Source of the DNA: Enterobacter dykesii
GTDB taxonomy: Bacteria > Pseudomonadota > Gammaproteobacteria > Enterobacterales > Enterobacteriaceae
Reading direction: 5' to 3'
NCBI RefSeq assembly: GCF_008364625.2
Contig: NZ_CP126604.1
Location: 992,001 to 1,056,000, forward strand
Length of the DNA stretch: 64,000 nt
The notes under the pieces were generated by a model that ran no database searches, was not told the origin of the DNA, and was given only the letters and a program-made list of their open reading frames with translations. The position numbers and the translations under genes are program-made. This document shows, piece after piece, positions 18,831-33,337 of this stretch. Each line of letters begins with the position of its first letter. Positions within the stretch are counted from its first letter, which is position 1.

Positions 18831-18901
18831 TGTGATCGGACTCGCTACCCCGCGATTGAACGCTTTACCGTTGCCGGGAGCCAGGGCATGTTAACTAAAA
18901 T
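18831..18901 (+). promoter_or_regulatory. Candidate lacZ promoter with a CRP half-site
   Basis: A possible -35 TTGCCG (18871-18876) and -10 TAAAAT (18896-18901) have a long 19-base spacer, so the promoter should be weak without an activator. TGTGATCGGACTCGCT (18831-18846) has one good CRP half-site and is centred about 70 bases before the predicted start, a class I position. This is a pattern-based call. Confidence 0.42.
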
Positions 18902-22017
<3,116 letters not shown>

Positions 22018-22030
22018 CTAATCATGAAGT

Positions 22031-22053
22031 TGCGGCCACAGAGCGTGGCCGCA
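22031..22053. terminator. Hairpin between lacZ and rcnA
   Basis: TGCGGCCAC-AGAGC-GTGGCCGCA, a perfect 9-bp stem between the convergent 3' ends. There is no T-run, so factor-independent termination is uncertain. Confidence 0.5.
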
Positions 22054-22056
22054 CGC

Positions 22057-22866
22057 TTACTCCAGAATGCCGTTCAGGCCATGCAGGCTCATGTAAATTC
22101 CGACTACGGTAATCAGAGCAGCGGAGATCCACGGCGCTTTACGGGAGAATTCGCTAAACCCGGGCCAGCGTTTTGTCGCATGTTTGAGGCTTAAGGCGGC
22201 AATCGCGCCGGAAGCGACCAGCGTTAACGCCAGACCAATACTGAAGCTGAACACCAGCGTTGCGCCGAGGGCAAAATGCTTCAGCTGCAGGCAGATCAGC
22301 AGCACGGTGATTGACGCCGGGCAGGGGATAAGCCCGCCGGTGAGGCCAAACATCACGATCTGTCCGGTGGTGACGTTTTGACCGCTGAAGCGGCGGTTAA
22401 TATCCTGCGCGTGAGCGCGCTGGTGAGCGTCCTGCCACTCTTCTTCAACCAGCGGGTGTTCGTGGTGGTGATGATCATGATGGTGGTCATGGTCATGGTC
22501 ATGGTGGTGATGACGATCGTGTGGCTGACTCTCTTTCCAGGTTCGCCACGCCATCCACAGGGCGATCGCAACGATCAGCACCCCGGAGAACAGCTGGAAC
22601 CAGGGTTCGGACGTGTGCGCATCCCAGCCCCGACCAAACCATAGTCCCGCCATCGCAACGAGCCAGACCACCGCCGTATGGGAGAGCGTGGCCGCCAGGC
22701 CGAGCAGTACCGCCTGTTTCAGCGTGCCGCGGATGGCCACAATAAAGGCGGCCATCATTGTTTTTGAATGGCCCGGTTCCAGGCCATGCAGTGCACCGAG
22801 CAGGATAGCGCTGGGAACAAACAGCCAGGCGTTGCCATGCTGAAGGAGTGAAGCAAAATCGGTCAT
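22057..22866 (-). CDS. rcnA: RcnA, nickel/cobalt efflux protein
   Basis: 269 aa, NiCoT-related inner-membrane exporter with about six helices. A cytoplasmic His/Asp-rich loop at residues 116-137 (HDRHHHHDHDHDHHHD and onward) is the family hallmark and probably gathers Ni(II)/Co(II). The N-terminus holds LLGALHGLEPGHSKTMMAAF, with the conserved HX4D-like His cluster. It is divergent from rcnR across a 133-base region with three RcnR-type boxes, so induction by nickel or cobalt through loss of RcnR binding is expected. Confidence 0.94.
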   Translation of the reverse strand: MTDFASLLQHGNAWLFVPSAILLGALHGLEPGHSKTMMAAFIVAIRGTLKQAVLLGLAATLSHTAVVWLVAMAGLWFGRGWDAHTSEPWFQLFSGVLIVAIALWMAWRTWKESQPHDRHHHHDHDHDHHHDHHHHEHPLVEEEWQDAHQRAHAQDINRRFSGQNVTTGQIVMFGLTGGLIPCPASITVLLICLQLKHFALGATLVFSFSIGLALTLVASGAIAALSLKHATKRWPGFSEFSRKAPWISAALITVVGIYMSLHGLNGILE

Positions 22867-22900
22867 GGGAAATTCCGGAGTGGAAAGCGTGCGGAGATAC

Positions 22901-22956
22901 TACTCCCCCCCAGTAGTTTAATACTACCCCCAGTAGAAAAATACTCAGGGGGAGTA
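22901..22956. promoter_or_regulatory. Three RcnR-type operator boxes
   Basis: The RcnR box is TACT-G6-N-AGTA. Box 1 (22901-22915) is TACTCCCCCCCAGTA, an exact match on the minus strand. Box 2 (22922-22935) is TACTACCCCCAGTA, with one G fewer. Box 3 (22942-22956) is TACTCAGGGGGAGTA, on the plus strand. They run almost end to end between rcnA and rcnR and end 43 bases before the rcnR ATG. Confidence 0.85.
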
Positions 22957-22999
22957 GAGCGTGATATGCTTTAAAAGCCTAAAAACAAGGGATACAGAG

Positions 23000-23272
23000 A
23001 TGTCACATACCGTTCGCGACAAGAAAATGTTACTGACTCGCCTGAAGAAAATTCAGGGGCAGAGCACCGCGCTGGAGAAAATGCTCAACAGCGATCACGA
23101 ATGCGCCGAGGTGTTACAGCAGCTGGCGGCGATCCGCGGGGCGGTCAATGGCATGATGATGCAGGTGATCGAAGGGCATTTAACCGATCATGTGGTGAAA
23201 GAGCCTGAAGAAGCGCAGCGTGAAGCCGATCTTGGCGTGGTGTTGCGGGTGATGAAATCCTATCTCAAGTAG
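23000..23272 (+). CDS. rcnR: RcnR, nickel/cobalt-responsive repressor
   Basis: 90 aa from ATG 23000 ([10 protein letters not shown]), the E. coli length; the upstream GTG extension has no homology. It belongs to the CsoR/RcnR all-helical family. The metal ligands His3, Cys35, His60 and His64 are all in their E. coli positions. The apo-protein tetramer binds the G-tract boxes upstream and releases them on Ni or Co binding. The 3' end overlaps the convergent pdeB gene by 8 bases. Confidence 0.95.
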   Translation: MSHTVRDKKMLLTRLKKIQGQSTALEKMLNSDHECAEVLQQLAAIRGAVNGMMMQVIEGHLTDHVVKEPEEAQREADLGVVLRVMKSYLK

Positions 23273-24830
23273 TGTGCGTTCCGAGGTTATTTTCTGCCCA
23301 AAGAATAAATTCCGTCTTTGGCAGCGCTTTACTGTAAAACCACCCCTGACCGTACTGCACGCCGTGGCGGTGTAGCCAGGCGAGCTGCCCTGCGGTTTCA
23401 ACGCCCTCCGCCACCATCGCCAGCTTCAGCGACTTCGCTATTTCAATGATGTGCGGCGTCACGTTTTTATACTCCAGCGCATCCACGAACGATTTATCAA
23501 TTTTTAGCGTGTCGACGTCCAGATCCTGCAGATAGCTCAGGCTGGAATAGCCCGTGCCAAAATCATCAATATAAACAGGGTGGCCCGAACGACGAAATGC
23601 GGCGATAGCCGGTGCGCTAATTTTGGGATCGGCAAAGCCACGCTCGGTGAGCTCAAGGGCGATCTGTCGGGGATGGATTTGCCACTTGTTCAGGAGCTGA
23701 CTCAGCAGAGGCGGCAGGATGCCGGAGGTTAAATCGGCAGGGGCGAGGTTAATGGAGATATGCTGATCCGGATGACGCTGCAGCCAGTGTCCCATATCTT
23801 CAAACACCTTTTCGATGACTAACTGCGTCAGCTGCGAAATAAGCCCCGTTTGCTCGGCAAGGGGGACAAAAATATCCGGCGAGAGGCTACTTCCGTCCGG
23901 CTGGGGCCAGCGCGTCAGCGCCTCAGCGCCCACAATTTTTCCGCTACAGAGCGCCACGATGGGCTGATAGTGAACCACAAAATCCCGGCTGTGAATGGCG
24001 TCAAGCAGGCGATTGCGCGGCGACTGGATACGCCGCAGGATCCGCAGGACAAACAGTGCGGCGAGCAGGCTTATCAACATGCCGAACGGTAACCAGAAAA
24101 GAAGCTGCCGGTGCCAGGTTTCAGCGAGCGGTTTGAGCGTTGCCCATGCGACGACGGTAAACCCAAGCTCAGGTACAGACTTCATGACGTACATTGAACC
24201 GTTGTACTGCACGCTTTTCACACCCTGCTCCTGAACCATGTCGCGGATGTGAGAGTCGAGCTTGCTGCTGCTGGCGAATATGCGGTGCGTTGCGCTTCCT
24301 ACCAGAGCGGCATCAATCGCAATCTCGCCGAAAGGGATCACGTCCACCAGCGAGGCAGGATCGACCATCACAAGGTAGTTGCCTTTTCCCAGCACCGTCA
24401 TGTAGCGGTTAAACCCAAGATCGTTTTGCGTGGTCAGCCACGCGCTGTAACCATCTTCGGTAATGCGCATTGGAGGAGGGAAAGGGGACGCATGACTGGT
24501 TTGCTCCAGGGAGGAGCAGAGCGGTCGAAGGTTGTCGATATAAATCACTTCCTGGACATATCGCCACGAGAAAGCGACCCGGCGCATTTCCCGCAATTGC
24601 AAGGGGCTACACGGCACACCCTCAAAGGCCTGCAGGTGATCGAGCGCTTCTTTTGCCTGATCCACAACCCTGTCGGTGCGTACCAGCACGCGGGAAGCAT
24701 AGTTATCCAGCGCATCGGCAAATTTATCTTCCGCCTGGCGGTGGGCCAGCCAGATGCTCAGGCAAATGGGGACCAGCACGGAAAAGATAAGTACGCCAGT
24801 CACCAGACTGACCAGATGTCGGGTTTTCAT
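23265..24830 (-). CDS. pdeB: PdeB (YlaB), c-di-GMP phosphodiesterase with CSS-motif sensor
   Basis: 521 aa from ATG 24830, chosen because AAGGA is 9 bases upstream; an upstream GTG would read through that site. Two transmembrane helices (about 8-28 and 240-260) enclose a periplasmic CSS-motif domain with PLCSSLEQ. The cytoplasmic EAL domain has [42 protein letters not shown] and VAEGVET, so the catalytic residues look complete. Members of this class respond to periplasmic thiol redox state. It hydrolyses c-di-GMP, favouring motility over biofilm. Confidence 0.92.
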   Translation of the reverse strand: MKTRHLVSLVTGVLIFSVLVPICLSIWLAHRQAEDKFADALDNYASRVLVRTDRVVDQAKEALDHLQAFEGVPCSPLQLREMRRVAFSWRYVQEVIYIDNLRPLCSSLEQTSHASPFPPPMRITEDGYSAWLTTQNDLGFNRYMTVLGKGNYLVMVDPASLVDVIPFGEIAIDAALVGSATHRIFASSSKLDSHIRDMVQEQGVKSVQYNGSMYVMKSVPELGFTVVAWATLKPLAETWHRQLLFWLPFGMLISLLAALFVLRILRRIQSPRNRLLDAIHSRDFVVHYQPIVALCSGKIVGAEALTRWPQPDGSSLSPDIFVPLAEQTGLISQLTQLVIEKVFEDMGHWLQRHPDQHISINLAPADLTSGILPPLLSQLLNKWQIHPRQIALELTERGFADPKISAPAIAAFRRSGHPVYIDDFGTGYSSLSYLQDLDVDTLKIDKSFVDALEYKNVTPHIIEIAKSLKLAMVAEGVETAGQLAWLHRHGVQYGQGWFYSKALPKTEFILWAENNLGTHTT

Positions 24831-25014
24831 GCTGTCGTGTCCTTCCTCGTACACCCGTTCCTGGGCATTGAGTACCCTGCCTGAAGAGAAAGATTTTACC
24901 GCGAAATGATATAGTTATAGCACGTGGTTGGCATGGTTTTCATTTTATCTCAGGCAAATGAGAAAATATCGCCAGGCGAGAGGGGGTTGTTTTTTCTAAC
25001 TGGCCTGGATATTA

Positions 25015-25035
25015 TTTTGTTATGTTATAACAAAA
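25015..25035. promoter_or_regulatory. Zur box upstream of rpmE2-rpmJ2
   Basis: TTTTGTTAT and ATAACAAAA form a perfect inverted repeat around GTT, ending 15 bases before the rpmE2 ATG. AT-rich palindromes of this type are Zur sites at the equivalent E. coli locus. Repression in zinc-replete cells is inferred. Confidence 0.72.
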
Positions 25036-25050
25036 CATAAAGGATTTACG

Positions 25051-25311
25051 ATGAAACCCAATATCCACCCAGCCTATCGCACCGTGGTTTTCCACGACAC
25101 CAGTGCCAATGAATACTTTAAAGTAGGCTCAACCATTAAAACCGACCGCGAAATTGAACTCGACGGTGAGACGTATCCGTACATCACCATCGAGGTTTCT
25201 TCAAAATCGCACCCGTTTTATACCGGTAAGCAGAAAACGTTCTCCACGGACGGCAGCGCAGCACGCTTCCGCAAGCGTTTTGGCGGTTTTCTCAATGCGA
25301 AGCGGGGCTAA
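25051..25311 (+). CDS. rpmE2: Ribosomal protein bL31 type B (zinc-independent)
   Basis: 86 aa. It lacks the CXXC zinc-ribbon cysteines of RpmE; the sequence contains no Cys at all. The bL31B pattern is clear: [20 protein letters not shown], then [28 protein letters not shown]. It replaces zinc-binding L31 in zinc-starved cells and so frees zinc. It forms an operon with rpmJ2, two bases downstream, behind a Zur-type palindrome. Confidence 0.96.
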   Translation: MKPNIHPAYRTVVFHDTSANEYFKVGSTIKTDREIELDGETYPYITIEVSSKSHPFYTGKQKTFSTDGSAARFRKRFGGFLNAKRG

Positions 25312-25313
25312 CC

Positions 25314-25454
25314 ATGCAGGTACTTAACTCATTACGCAGTGCAAAGCAGCGTCACCCGGATTGCCAGATAGTCAAACGAAAGGGACGCTTGTACGTGATT
25401 TGCAAATCCAATCCGCGCTTTAAGGCGGTTCAGGGACGTAAAAAAAGACGCTAA
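25314..25454 (+). CDS. rpmJ2: Ribosomal protein bL36 type B (zinc-independent)
   Basis: 46 aa: [17 protein letters not shown], then [19 protein letters not shown] and [10 protein letters not shown], nearly identical to E. coli YkgO. The paired zinc-ligand Cys/His set of ordinary L36 is incomplete (only two Cys), as expected for the C-minus form. It starts two bases after the rpmE2 stop. Its TAA overlaps the TAG of the convergent acetyltransferase gene, so no terminator separates them. Confidence 0.95.
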   Translation: MQVLNSLRSAKQRHPDCQIVKRKGRLYVICKSNPRFKAVQGRKKRR

Positions 25455-26161
25455 ACGCGCGTTTCTCGCCAGCTTTCCAGGGATCTAATCTGTTTGCCAT
25501 CGGCAGTAAAATTGTCGGTGGCAAGCCAGCTTTCAAAGGCGCTCGCCAGCGCAGGCCACTCTTTGTCGAGAATCGAAAACCAGTCGGTATCCCGGTTACG
25601 GCCTTTTATAACCAGCGCCTGACGAAAGCGACCTTCAAACTGAAAGCCCAGACGCAGCGCCGCTTTGCGGGAAGGCTCGTTCAGGCTATTGCACTTCCAC
25701 TCATAACGCCGGTAGCCCAGGGTATCGAACACATACCGCATCAGCAGATACTGCGCTTCTGTCGACCCTGGCGTGCGGCTTAAAAGCGGTGAGAAGTGAA
25801 CGTGCCCCACCTCCACGACCCCGTTTTTGGGATCGATCCGCATCAGGGACAGCGTCCCGACAGGGGACTGGGTCCGGTTATCGATAACGGTAAAGTGGAT
25901 GGGGTCGGATAATTCACTTACGCTCGCCACCCATTCGGCAAACTCCTCTGCGGTGGCATCGGGTTCACGCAGCAGCCACGTCCAGCTGCGGGTATCCTCG
26001 GCCAGGGAATAGGCGGAGAACAACGCGTGGGCATGCTCCACGCGCAGCGGTTCAAGCCGACAATAGTGACCATGAAGGACCACCCGGGACGGGTGCGGAC
26101 GAGGCTGCCAGTCGATAAGGGCTTCGCCTACGGGCTGTCCAAACGCATTGAATGTATTCAT
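25451..26161 (-). CDS. GNAT-family N-acetyltransferase (RimJ/RimL-like)
   Basis: 236 aa from ATG 26161 ([13 protein letters not shown]); an ATG 12 bases upstream lacks a ribosome site. The acetyltransf_3 fold is evident: [39 protein letters not shown], then [24 protein letters not shown] and [21 protein letters not shown]. This subgroup acetylates protein N-termini or small amines; the substrate is unknown. It is divergent from a MocR regulator, which probably controls it. Neither gene is present at the E. coli K-12 locus. Confidence 0.82.
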   Translation of the reverse strand: MNTFNAFGQPVGEALIDWQPRPHPSRVVLHGHYCRLEPLRVEHAHALFSAYSLAEDTRSWTWLLREPDATAEEFAEWVASVSELSDPIHFTVIDNRTQSPVGTLSLMRIDPKNGVVEVGHVHFSPLLSRTPGSTEAQYLLMRYVFDTLGYRRYEWKCNSLNEPSRKAALRLGFQFEGRFRQALVIKGRNRDTDWFSILDKEWPALASAFESWLATDNFTADGKQIRSLESWRETRV

Positions 26162-26205
26162 CTTTATTTCCATGACGTTGAAAAGATCTCCAGATTAGTG
26201 AATTG

Positions 26206-26249
26206 CTGGTTCCTTAAAAAGAACCACCAGGCTATGTTTTTCTGGTACC
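26206..26249. promoter_or_regulatory. Repeated CTGGT elements between the GNAT and MocR genes (candidate operator)
   Basis: CTGGTTCC (26206) and CTGGTACC (26242) form a direct repeat 36 bases apart. ACCACCAG at 26223-26230, with TGGTTC and GAACCA around it, makes an inverted arm between them. Direct repeats are common at MocR-family sites; the function is inferred. Confidence 0.4.
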
Positions 26250-26262
26250 AAAAGGAGGGAAG

Positions 26263-27723
26263 ATGAATATACCGGGTGATGAGCTTTACGCTTTGCTCCA
26301 TGCTGCGCTGAAAAAGCGTGGGCAGGAGACGCTTCAGCGCGCGCTCTATCTTGCTTTGCGGGAGGCCATACTGGGCGGAAGGCTTCGGTCCGGCAGCCAG
26401 CTGCCCGGTTCGCGAACGCTGGCGCAGCAGATCTCGGTTTCCCGAAATACCGTCAATGCGGCGCTGGACCAGCTCACGCTCGAAGGCTATTTGCTGCGTA
26501 ACCGTCAGGGTACGCGGGTGGGGCAATTCGCTCATCGTACGATTGCCCGGACATTGCCGGATCCTGACGTCAGGCTGACAAAACGGGTCGCCTTGCTGCC
26601 CGCCCCCGTGCCGCGCGACACCCCGGTGATGGCGTTTACGCCGGGAACGCCTGCCATTAACTATTTCCCCTTGCCGCTGTGGCGGCGATTGTACGATCGC
26701 GTCCTGCGCGAGGAGGGAAGTGCCCTGTTAGGCTATGGCGACCCGGCCGGCGAGCCGTCGCTGCGGGCCGCGATTGCCCGGCATCTCGCCCTGTCCCGCG
26801 GTATCGACTGCGACGCCAGCCAGATTGTGATAACCGAAGGAGCGCTTGAGGGCGTCAACCTCTGCACGATGCTGTTAAGCGAACCTGGCGATGTCGCCTG
26901 GGTGGAAAACCCCGGTTATAGCGGGGCAAAGAGTGCGTTTGTTAAAACTGGCCTGGCAATGACGGGAATACCGGTTGATGACGAGGGAATGTGCTGGGAA
27001 GGGCTGGATGCGCCTGCGCCCTCAATGATTTTTACCTCACCTTCGCATCAGTTCCCTTACGGGAGCGTGCTCAGCGCGCGGCGGCGGTTGGCGCTGCTGG
27101 AGCTGGCACGGCAGCACAACGCGTGGATCATTGAAGACGATTACGACAGCGAGTTCCGCTATGCCGGTGAGCCCGTACCGGCGATGCTGGGAATGGTCGC
27201 TAACGCGCCCGTTGTCTATCTGGGAACCTTCAGTAAAACGCTGTTTCCGTCGCTCAGAGTGGGGTTCATGGTGTTACCGCCAGCGCTGGCGAAAGCTGCG
27301 CATCCGGCCATCGGCTCGCTGCTGCGCGGGGGGCATCGTGCGGAGCAGCGTACCCTGGCGCGGTTTATTGAGGAGGGGCACTATGCCCGTCATTTGGCTT
27401 CCATGCGTCGTCTTTATCGTAAGCGTTACCGACAGCTGCGGGAAGTGCTGGGCGCAGAGCTTAATACGCCGCACCGTATTCTCGCTGGCGAAGGCGGGAT
27501 GCATCTGACGCTGGCAATAGACGGTATTGACGATCAGAGAATGGTGGAGCAGGCGAGGGCATTTCAGCTGGCACCCGCTGCACTGAGCGGGTACTACCTG
27601 GAGGCGAAGCAGGGGCAAACCGGTCTGGTTTTAGGTTACGGCAATACCCCTGCTTCTCAGTTTGCGCCGGGGATCCGACGTCTGCAGACGTTAATTACGC
27701 AGCAGCAGGGCGGGAAAGGGTAA
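26263..27723 (+). CDS. MocR-family PLP-dependent transcriptional regulator
   Basis: 486 aa from ATG 26263 after AAAGGAGGG. The winged helix is at residues 18-88 ([20 protein letters not shown], then [20 protein letters not shown]). The aminotransferase-like domain follows: [51 protein letters not shown] and the PLP lysine in [13 protein letters not shown]. The motifs resemble PdxR/GabR-type members. It is divergent from the GNAT gene, its likely target. Its last 29 bases overlap ylaC on the opposite strand. Confidence 0.87.
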   Translation: MNIPGDELYALLHAALKKRGQETLQRALYLALREAILGGRLRSGSQLPGSRTLAQQISVSRNTVNAALDQLTLEGYLLRNRQGTRVGQFAHRTIARTLPDPDVRLTKRVALLPAPVPRDTPVMAFTPGTPAINYFPLPLWRRLYDRVLREEGSALLGYGDPAGEPSLRAAIARHLALSRGIDCDASQIVITEGALEGVNLCTMLLSEPGDVAWVENPGYSGAKSAFVKTGLAMTGIPVDDEGMCWEGLDAPAPSMIFTSPSHQFPYGSVLSARRRLALLELARQHNAWIIEDDYDSEFRYAGEPVPAMLGMVANAPVVYLGTFSKTLFPSLRVGFMVLPPALAKAAHPAIGSLLRGGHRAEQRTLARFIEEGHYARHLASMRRLYRKRYRQLREVLGAELNTPHRILAGEGGMHLTLAIDGIDDQRMVEQARAFQLAPAALSGYYLEAKQGQTGLVLGYGNTPASQFAPGIRRLQTLITQQQGGKG

Positions 27724-28162
27724 AGACATCATAGAAAGAGAGCTGACCTTTGGTGGAGACCATTTTCTGCAGCTTCTCTTTTTGCCCGGCTTCTACCGCC
27801 GGTGAATGCATGATGTTTTCGATCAGCTCCTCTGGCACGTAACGCGTGTTGTACCATTCGCCGTTATAGCAGACCCGAAAATCGAGCACGTCGATATCTT
27901 CGTAACGGTAGCGCGGATTCACGTCGAAAAAGAAAAAGGCGTTAAAGACGACAAACAGTACAACCAGCAGCCAGACGGAGTCCACCAGCGTTTCGGACTT
28001 CAGCATCACAATAAGCGTCGCCAGCCAGGCGGCATACATGGCGACAAACAGCCCGGGATGTTTGCGAATAAAGCTAATGCTAAAGCGCGGGCGATTATCG
28101 CGCTTTTCGCGGAGGTTAAGATCGTCGATGGTGGCGGTAAGCAGGCGCTGTATCTCGGTCAT
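27695..28162 (-). CDS. ylaC: YlaC, inner-membrane protein of unknown function
   Basis: 155 aa, matching E. coli YlaC in length and pattern. Two adjacent hydrophobic helices ([17 protein letters not shown] and [18 protein letters not shown]) lie at about residues 36-78. A soluble C-terminal part follows, with [20 protein letters not shown]. No enzymatic motif is visible. The 3' end overlaps the convergent MocR gene by 29 bases. Its E. coli neighbour maa follows in the conserved order. Confidence 0.87.
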   Translation of the reverse strand: MTEIQRLLTATIDDLNLREKRDNRPRFSISFIRKHPGLFVAMYAAWLATLIVMLKSETLVDSVWLLVVLFVVFNAFFFFDVNPRYRYEDIDVLDFRVCYNGEWYNTRYVPEELIENIMHSPAVEAGQKEKLQKMVSTKGQLSFYDVFTLSRPAAA

Positions 28163-28279
28163 TTTTTGCCTTCATGAGAGTTGACAATACAGGGTGTCTG
28201 CCAATTTTAGGGGAGCCATCAGGCTGAAAAAAGTAACAGTCTGTCGCTAAAAGACTATAACAGTTGACTCCCCGCAACC

Positions 28280-28831
28280 TCACAGCGTTTTGATGATTTT
28301 TGCCGGATTGCCACCAACGACGACGTTAGCCGGGACGTCTTTCGTCACGACGGCGCCGGAGGCCACGACCACATTATCACCAATGGTGACGCCAGGGTTA
28401 ATGACAGCCCGGCCGCCAATCCAGACGTTATTGCCAATATTGACGGGTTTTCCAAACTCCACGCCGCTGTTTCGTTCTTCCGCGTCCAGGGGATGGGTAG
28501 CCGTATAAATATGAACACCCGGCGCGAGCATGCAGTTATCGCCAATATGAACAGGGCAGACATCCAGCATCACGCAGTCGAAGTTAGCGTAAAAGTTTTT
28601 GCCCAGATAAATGTTATATCCATAGTCGCAGCGGAAGCTCGGCTCAATATAAGCGCCTGCGCTTTGTCCCAGAAGTTCCGCCAGAATGTTCTGGCGTTCT
28701 GTTTTTTCATCAGGCGCGGTGTGGTTATAGCGGTAAACCAGATGGCGGGCCCGCAGTCGGTCAGCCCGTAACGTCTCATCGCCGGGGCGGTAATGTTCAC
28801 CGGCAATCATTTTCTGTTTTTCTAAGCTCAT
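28280..28831 (-). CDS. maa: Maa, maltose O-acetyltransferase
   Basis: 183 aa, left-handed beta-helix (hexapeptide) acetyltransferase of the LacA/NodL group. The catalytic His lies in [15 protein letters not shown]. Hexapeptide repeats run through [34 protein letters not shown] and [16 protein letters not shown]. It transfers acetyl from acetyl-CoA to maltose, glucose and other sugars. AGAGAGGTTTCC-type sequence precedes the ATG. It is a single gene. Confidence 0.94.
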   Translation of the reverse strand: MSLEKQKMIAGEHYRPGDETLRADRLRARHLVYRYNHTAPDEKTERQNILAELLGQSAGAYIEPSFRCDYGYNIYLGKNFYANFDCVMLDVCPVHIGDNCMLAPGVHIYTATHPLDAEERNSGVEFGKPVNIGNNVWIGGRAVINPGVTIGDNVVVASGAVVTKDVPANVVVGGNPAKIIKTL

Positions 28832-29036
28832 TGGAAACCTCTCTGGATGTGATTACCGAAGGGTAATCGGACCTGGCCAGAAGGGGAACGTTCCCGAAAA
28901 GCCGATGTGACTGACGTCACAACATTGCTGCTGATGAACACGTTTTACACGGAGACCTGGCCTGGGCACAGGGAGCATAACGGGATAGGTAAATACTCAG
29001 AACGAGGCGTAGAACTCTACAGACACCCTTCAAAGA

Positions 29037-29255
29037 TTAACGGACAAATTTCCATACAGAAGTAGGGATTTTGTCATACAGCTTATTCATTGTCAGCTCA
29101 GCAAGACGATGGTCAGCGGCTGAATAAAATACCGCCAGTTCATTATCAGAAAGCTCGTATTTATTCTTTTCGATGACGCGCTCAAGCGTGTCAATTGACT
29201 GACAACGTCGTAAGCGCATCAAATAATCGATCTTTGTGAGTGGTTTATCAGACAT
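29037..29255 (-). CDS. hha: Hha, haemolysin expression modulator and H-NS partner
   Basis: 72 aa, the full family length and almost identical to E. coli Hha ([20 protein letters not shown]). It has no DNA-binding domain of its own. It attaches to H-NS or StpA to silence horizontally acquired and virulence genes, and its stability is tied to TomB. It is the second gene of the tomB-hha operon, 27 bases after tomB. Confidence 0.97.
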   Translation of the reverse strand: MSDKPLTKIDYLMRLRRCQSIDTLERVIEKNKYELSDNELAVFYSAADHRLAELTMNKLYDKIPTSVWKFVR

Positions 29256-29282
29256 AAATTCACCTTAGTAATTGTAATAATT

Positions 29283-29657
29283 TTAACAGGAAAGACTAAC
29301 CGGGTTAGCTCTGCTCACGTTGACGAAACAGCGGAATAGCCGATTTCCCGATTTACGCCATTTTTGCAAATCCTGAGCGTTAATGCCGTAACTGCTGAAC
29401 AACATAAAGGTGTCGTCCAGGTATTCATCAATTTGCTCAATGAGCTTATTATCTTCATTGTACTTAATTTTATAATTAAGTGCGAAGGTTGCGATATGCT
29501 CTATCAGCTCGTTCAACTGTAAATTGATGGCAGACGTTGGATCGTTTACCCAGCCATGGTTACTTTCATCAAGATTGGCGAGGCAGTCATGGTACAAGGA
29601 TTCGCAGAGAAATTTCAACTGCGCGATATCATGCCTTTTTGGCGAGTACTCGTCCAT
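29283..29657 (-). CDS. tomB: TomB, Hha-toxicity antidote
   Basis: 124 aa from ATG 29657 (MDEYSPKRHDIAQLKFLCES), with AAGGGGA properly spaced upstream. The frame is open for 11 more codons without a ribosome site. It is an acidic helical protein. In E. coli, TomB counteracts Hha and carries a cysteine (in FRCFV) that is oxidised to inactivate Hha; that Cys is present here in RLFRCFVNVS. It is first gene of the tomB-hha operon. Confidence 0.95.
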   Translation of the reverse strand: MDEYSPKRHDIAQLKFLCESLYHDCLANLDESNHGWVNDPTSAINLQLNELIEHIATFALNYKIKYNEDNKLIEQIDEYLDDTFMLFSSYGINAQDLQKWRKSGNRLFRCFVNVSRANPVSLSC

Positions 29658-30125
29658 AGCGCATCCCCTTCTGAGTGATTTCTTACTCACCGAACATCAT
29701 TGTCGGGATGGATACAACTGACTTAGCTACATGAGTGCTGTGTTCCTGATAACCTAACTATAAGCCACTCCTTCCTGGATTTCACCGCGCTATTACGAAA
29801 AATTACAAATAAAAACCGCAGGCTGGGAGCGTGTACGCAAATGGTCACCCTGGACTCAACGTTTTTATCCAAATTAACGACGGGGTTTTATCCCTTCCTT
29901 ACGTTTCATCGGCTTAGCAAAAATGATGAGAAAAGTTCAGATTCAGACTTATCTATGTACGAACTTCTTATTAGGAATATTCCTAATACCTTAGGCGGGG
30001 AAATGAAATTAAAAAAATCCTGAATTCACCGATTAAGTTATCAGTTAATTATGATATGTCTATTTAAGATGACAGAAAATAAATAGAACCACAATAAGCG
30101 TAATTTATGATTTTTTCTGAAAAAG
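29658..30125. other. AT-rich gene-free stretch upstream of tomB
   Basis: About 470 bases without a convincing gene between the tomB start and the acrB terminator. It should hold the tomB-hha promoter on the minus strand. A 60-codon plus-strand frame at 29841-30023 has no homology that I recognise. The sequence is notably AT-rich (TATTAGGAATATTCC, GAAATTAAAAAAATCC), the type of DNA that H-NS/Hha bind. Confidence 0.6.
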
Positions 30126-30151
30126 AAAAAGGCCGCTAATGCGGCCTTTTT
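30126..30151 (-). terminator. Bidirectional terminator after acrAB
   Basis: AAAAAGGCCGC-TAAT-GCGGCCTTTTT: a GC stem with A-tract and T-tract arms, 18 bases beyond the acrB stop. Confidence 0.85.
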
Positions 30152-30168
30152 AACATGTGGAACCGGTA

Positions 30169-33318
<3,150 letters not shown>

Positions 33319-33337
33319 TTAACGGCTCCTGTTTAAG

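Noticed and set aside
22431-22520. Short CAT/GTG-type tandem repeats near 22.5 kb, considered as a microsatellite or CRISPR-like array
   Set aside because: They are the His/Asp codons of the metal-binding loop of RcnA, in frame throughout.
29841-30023. 60-codon plus-strand frame upstream of tomB
   Set aside because: Poor ribosome site, low-complexity AT-rich surroundings and no recognisable relatives; more likely chance than a gene.
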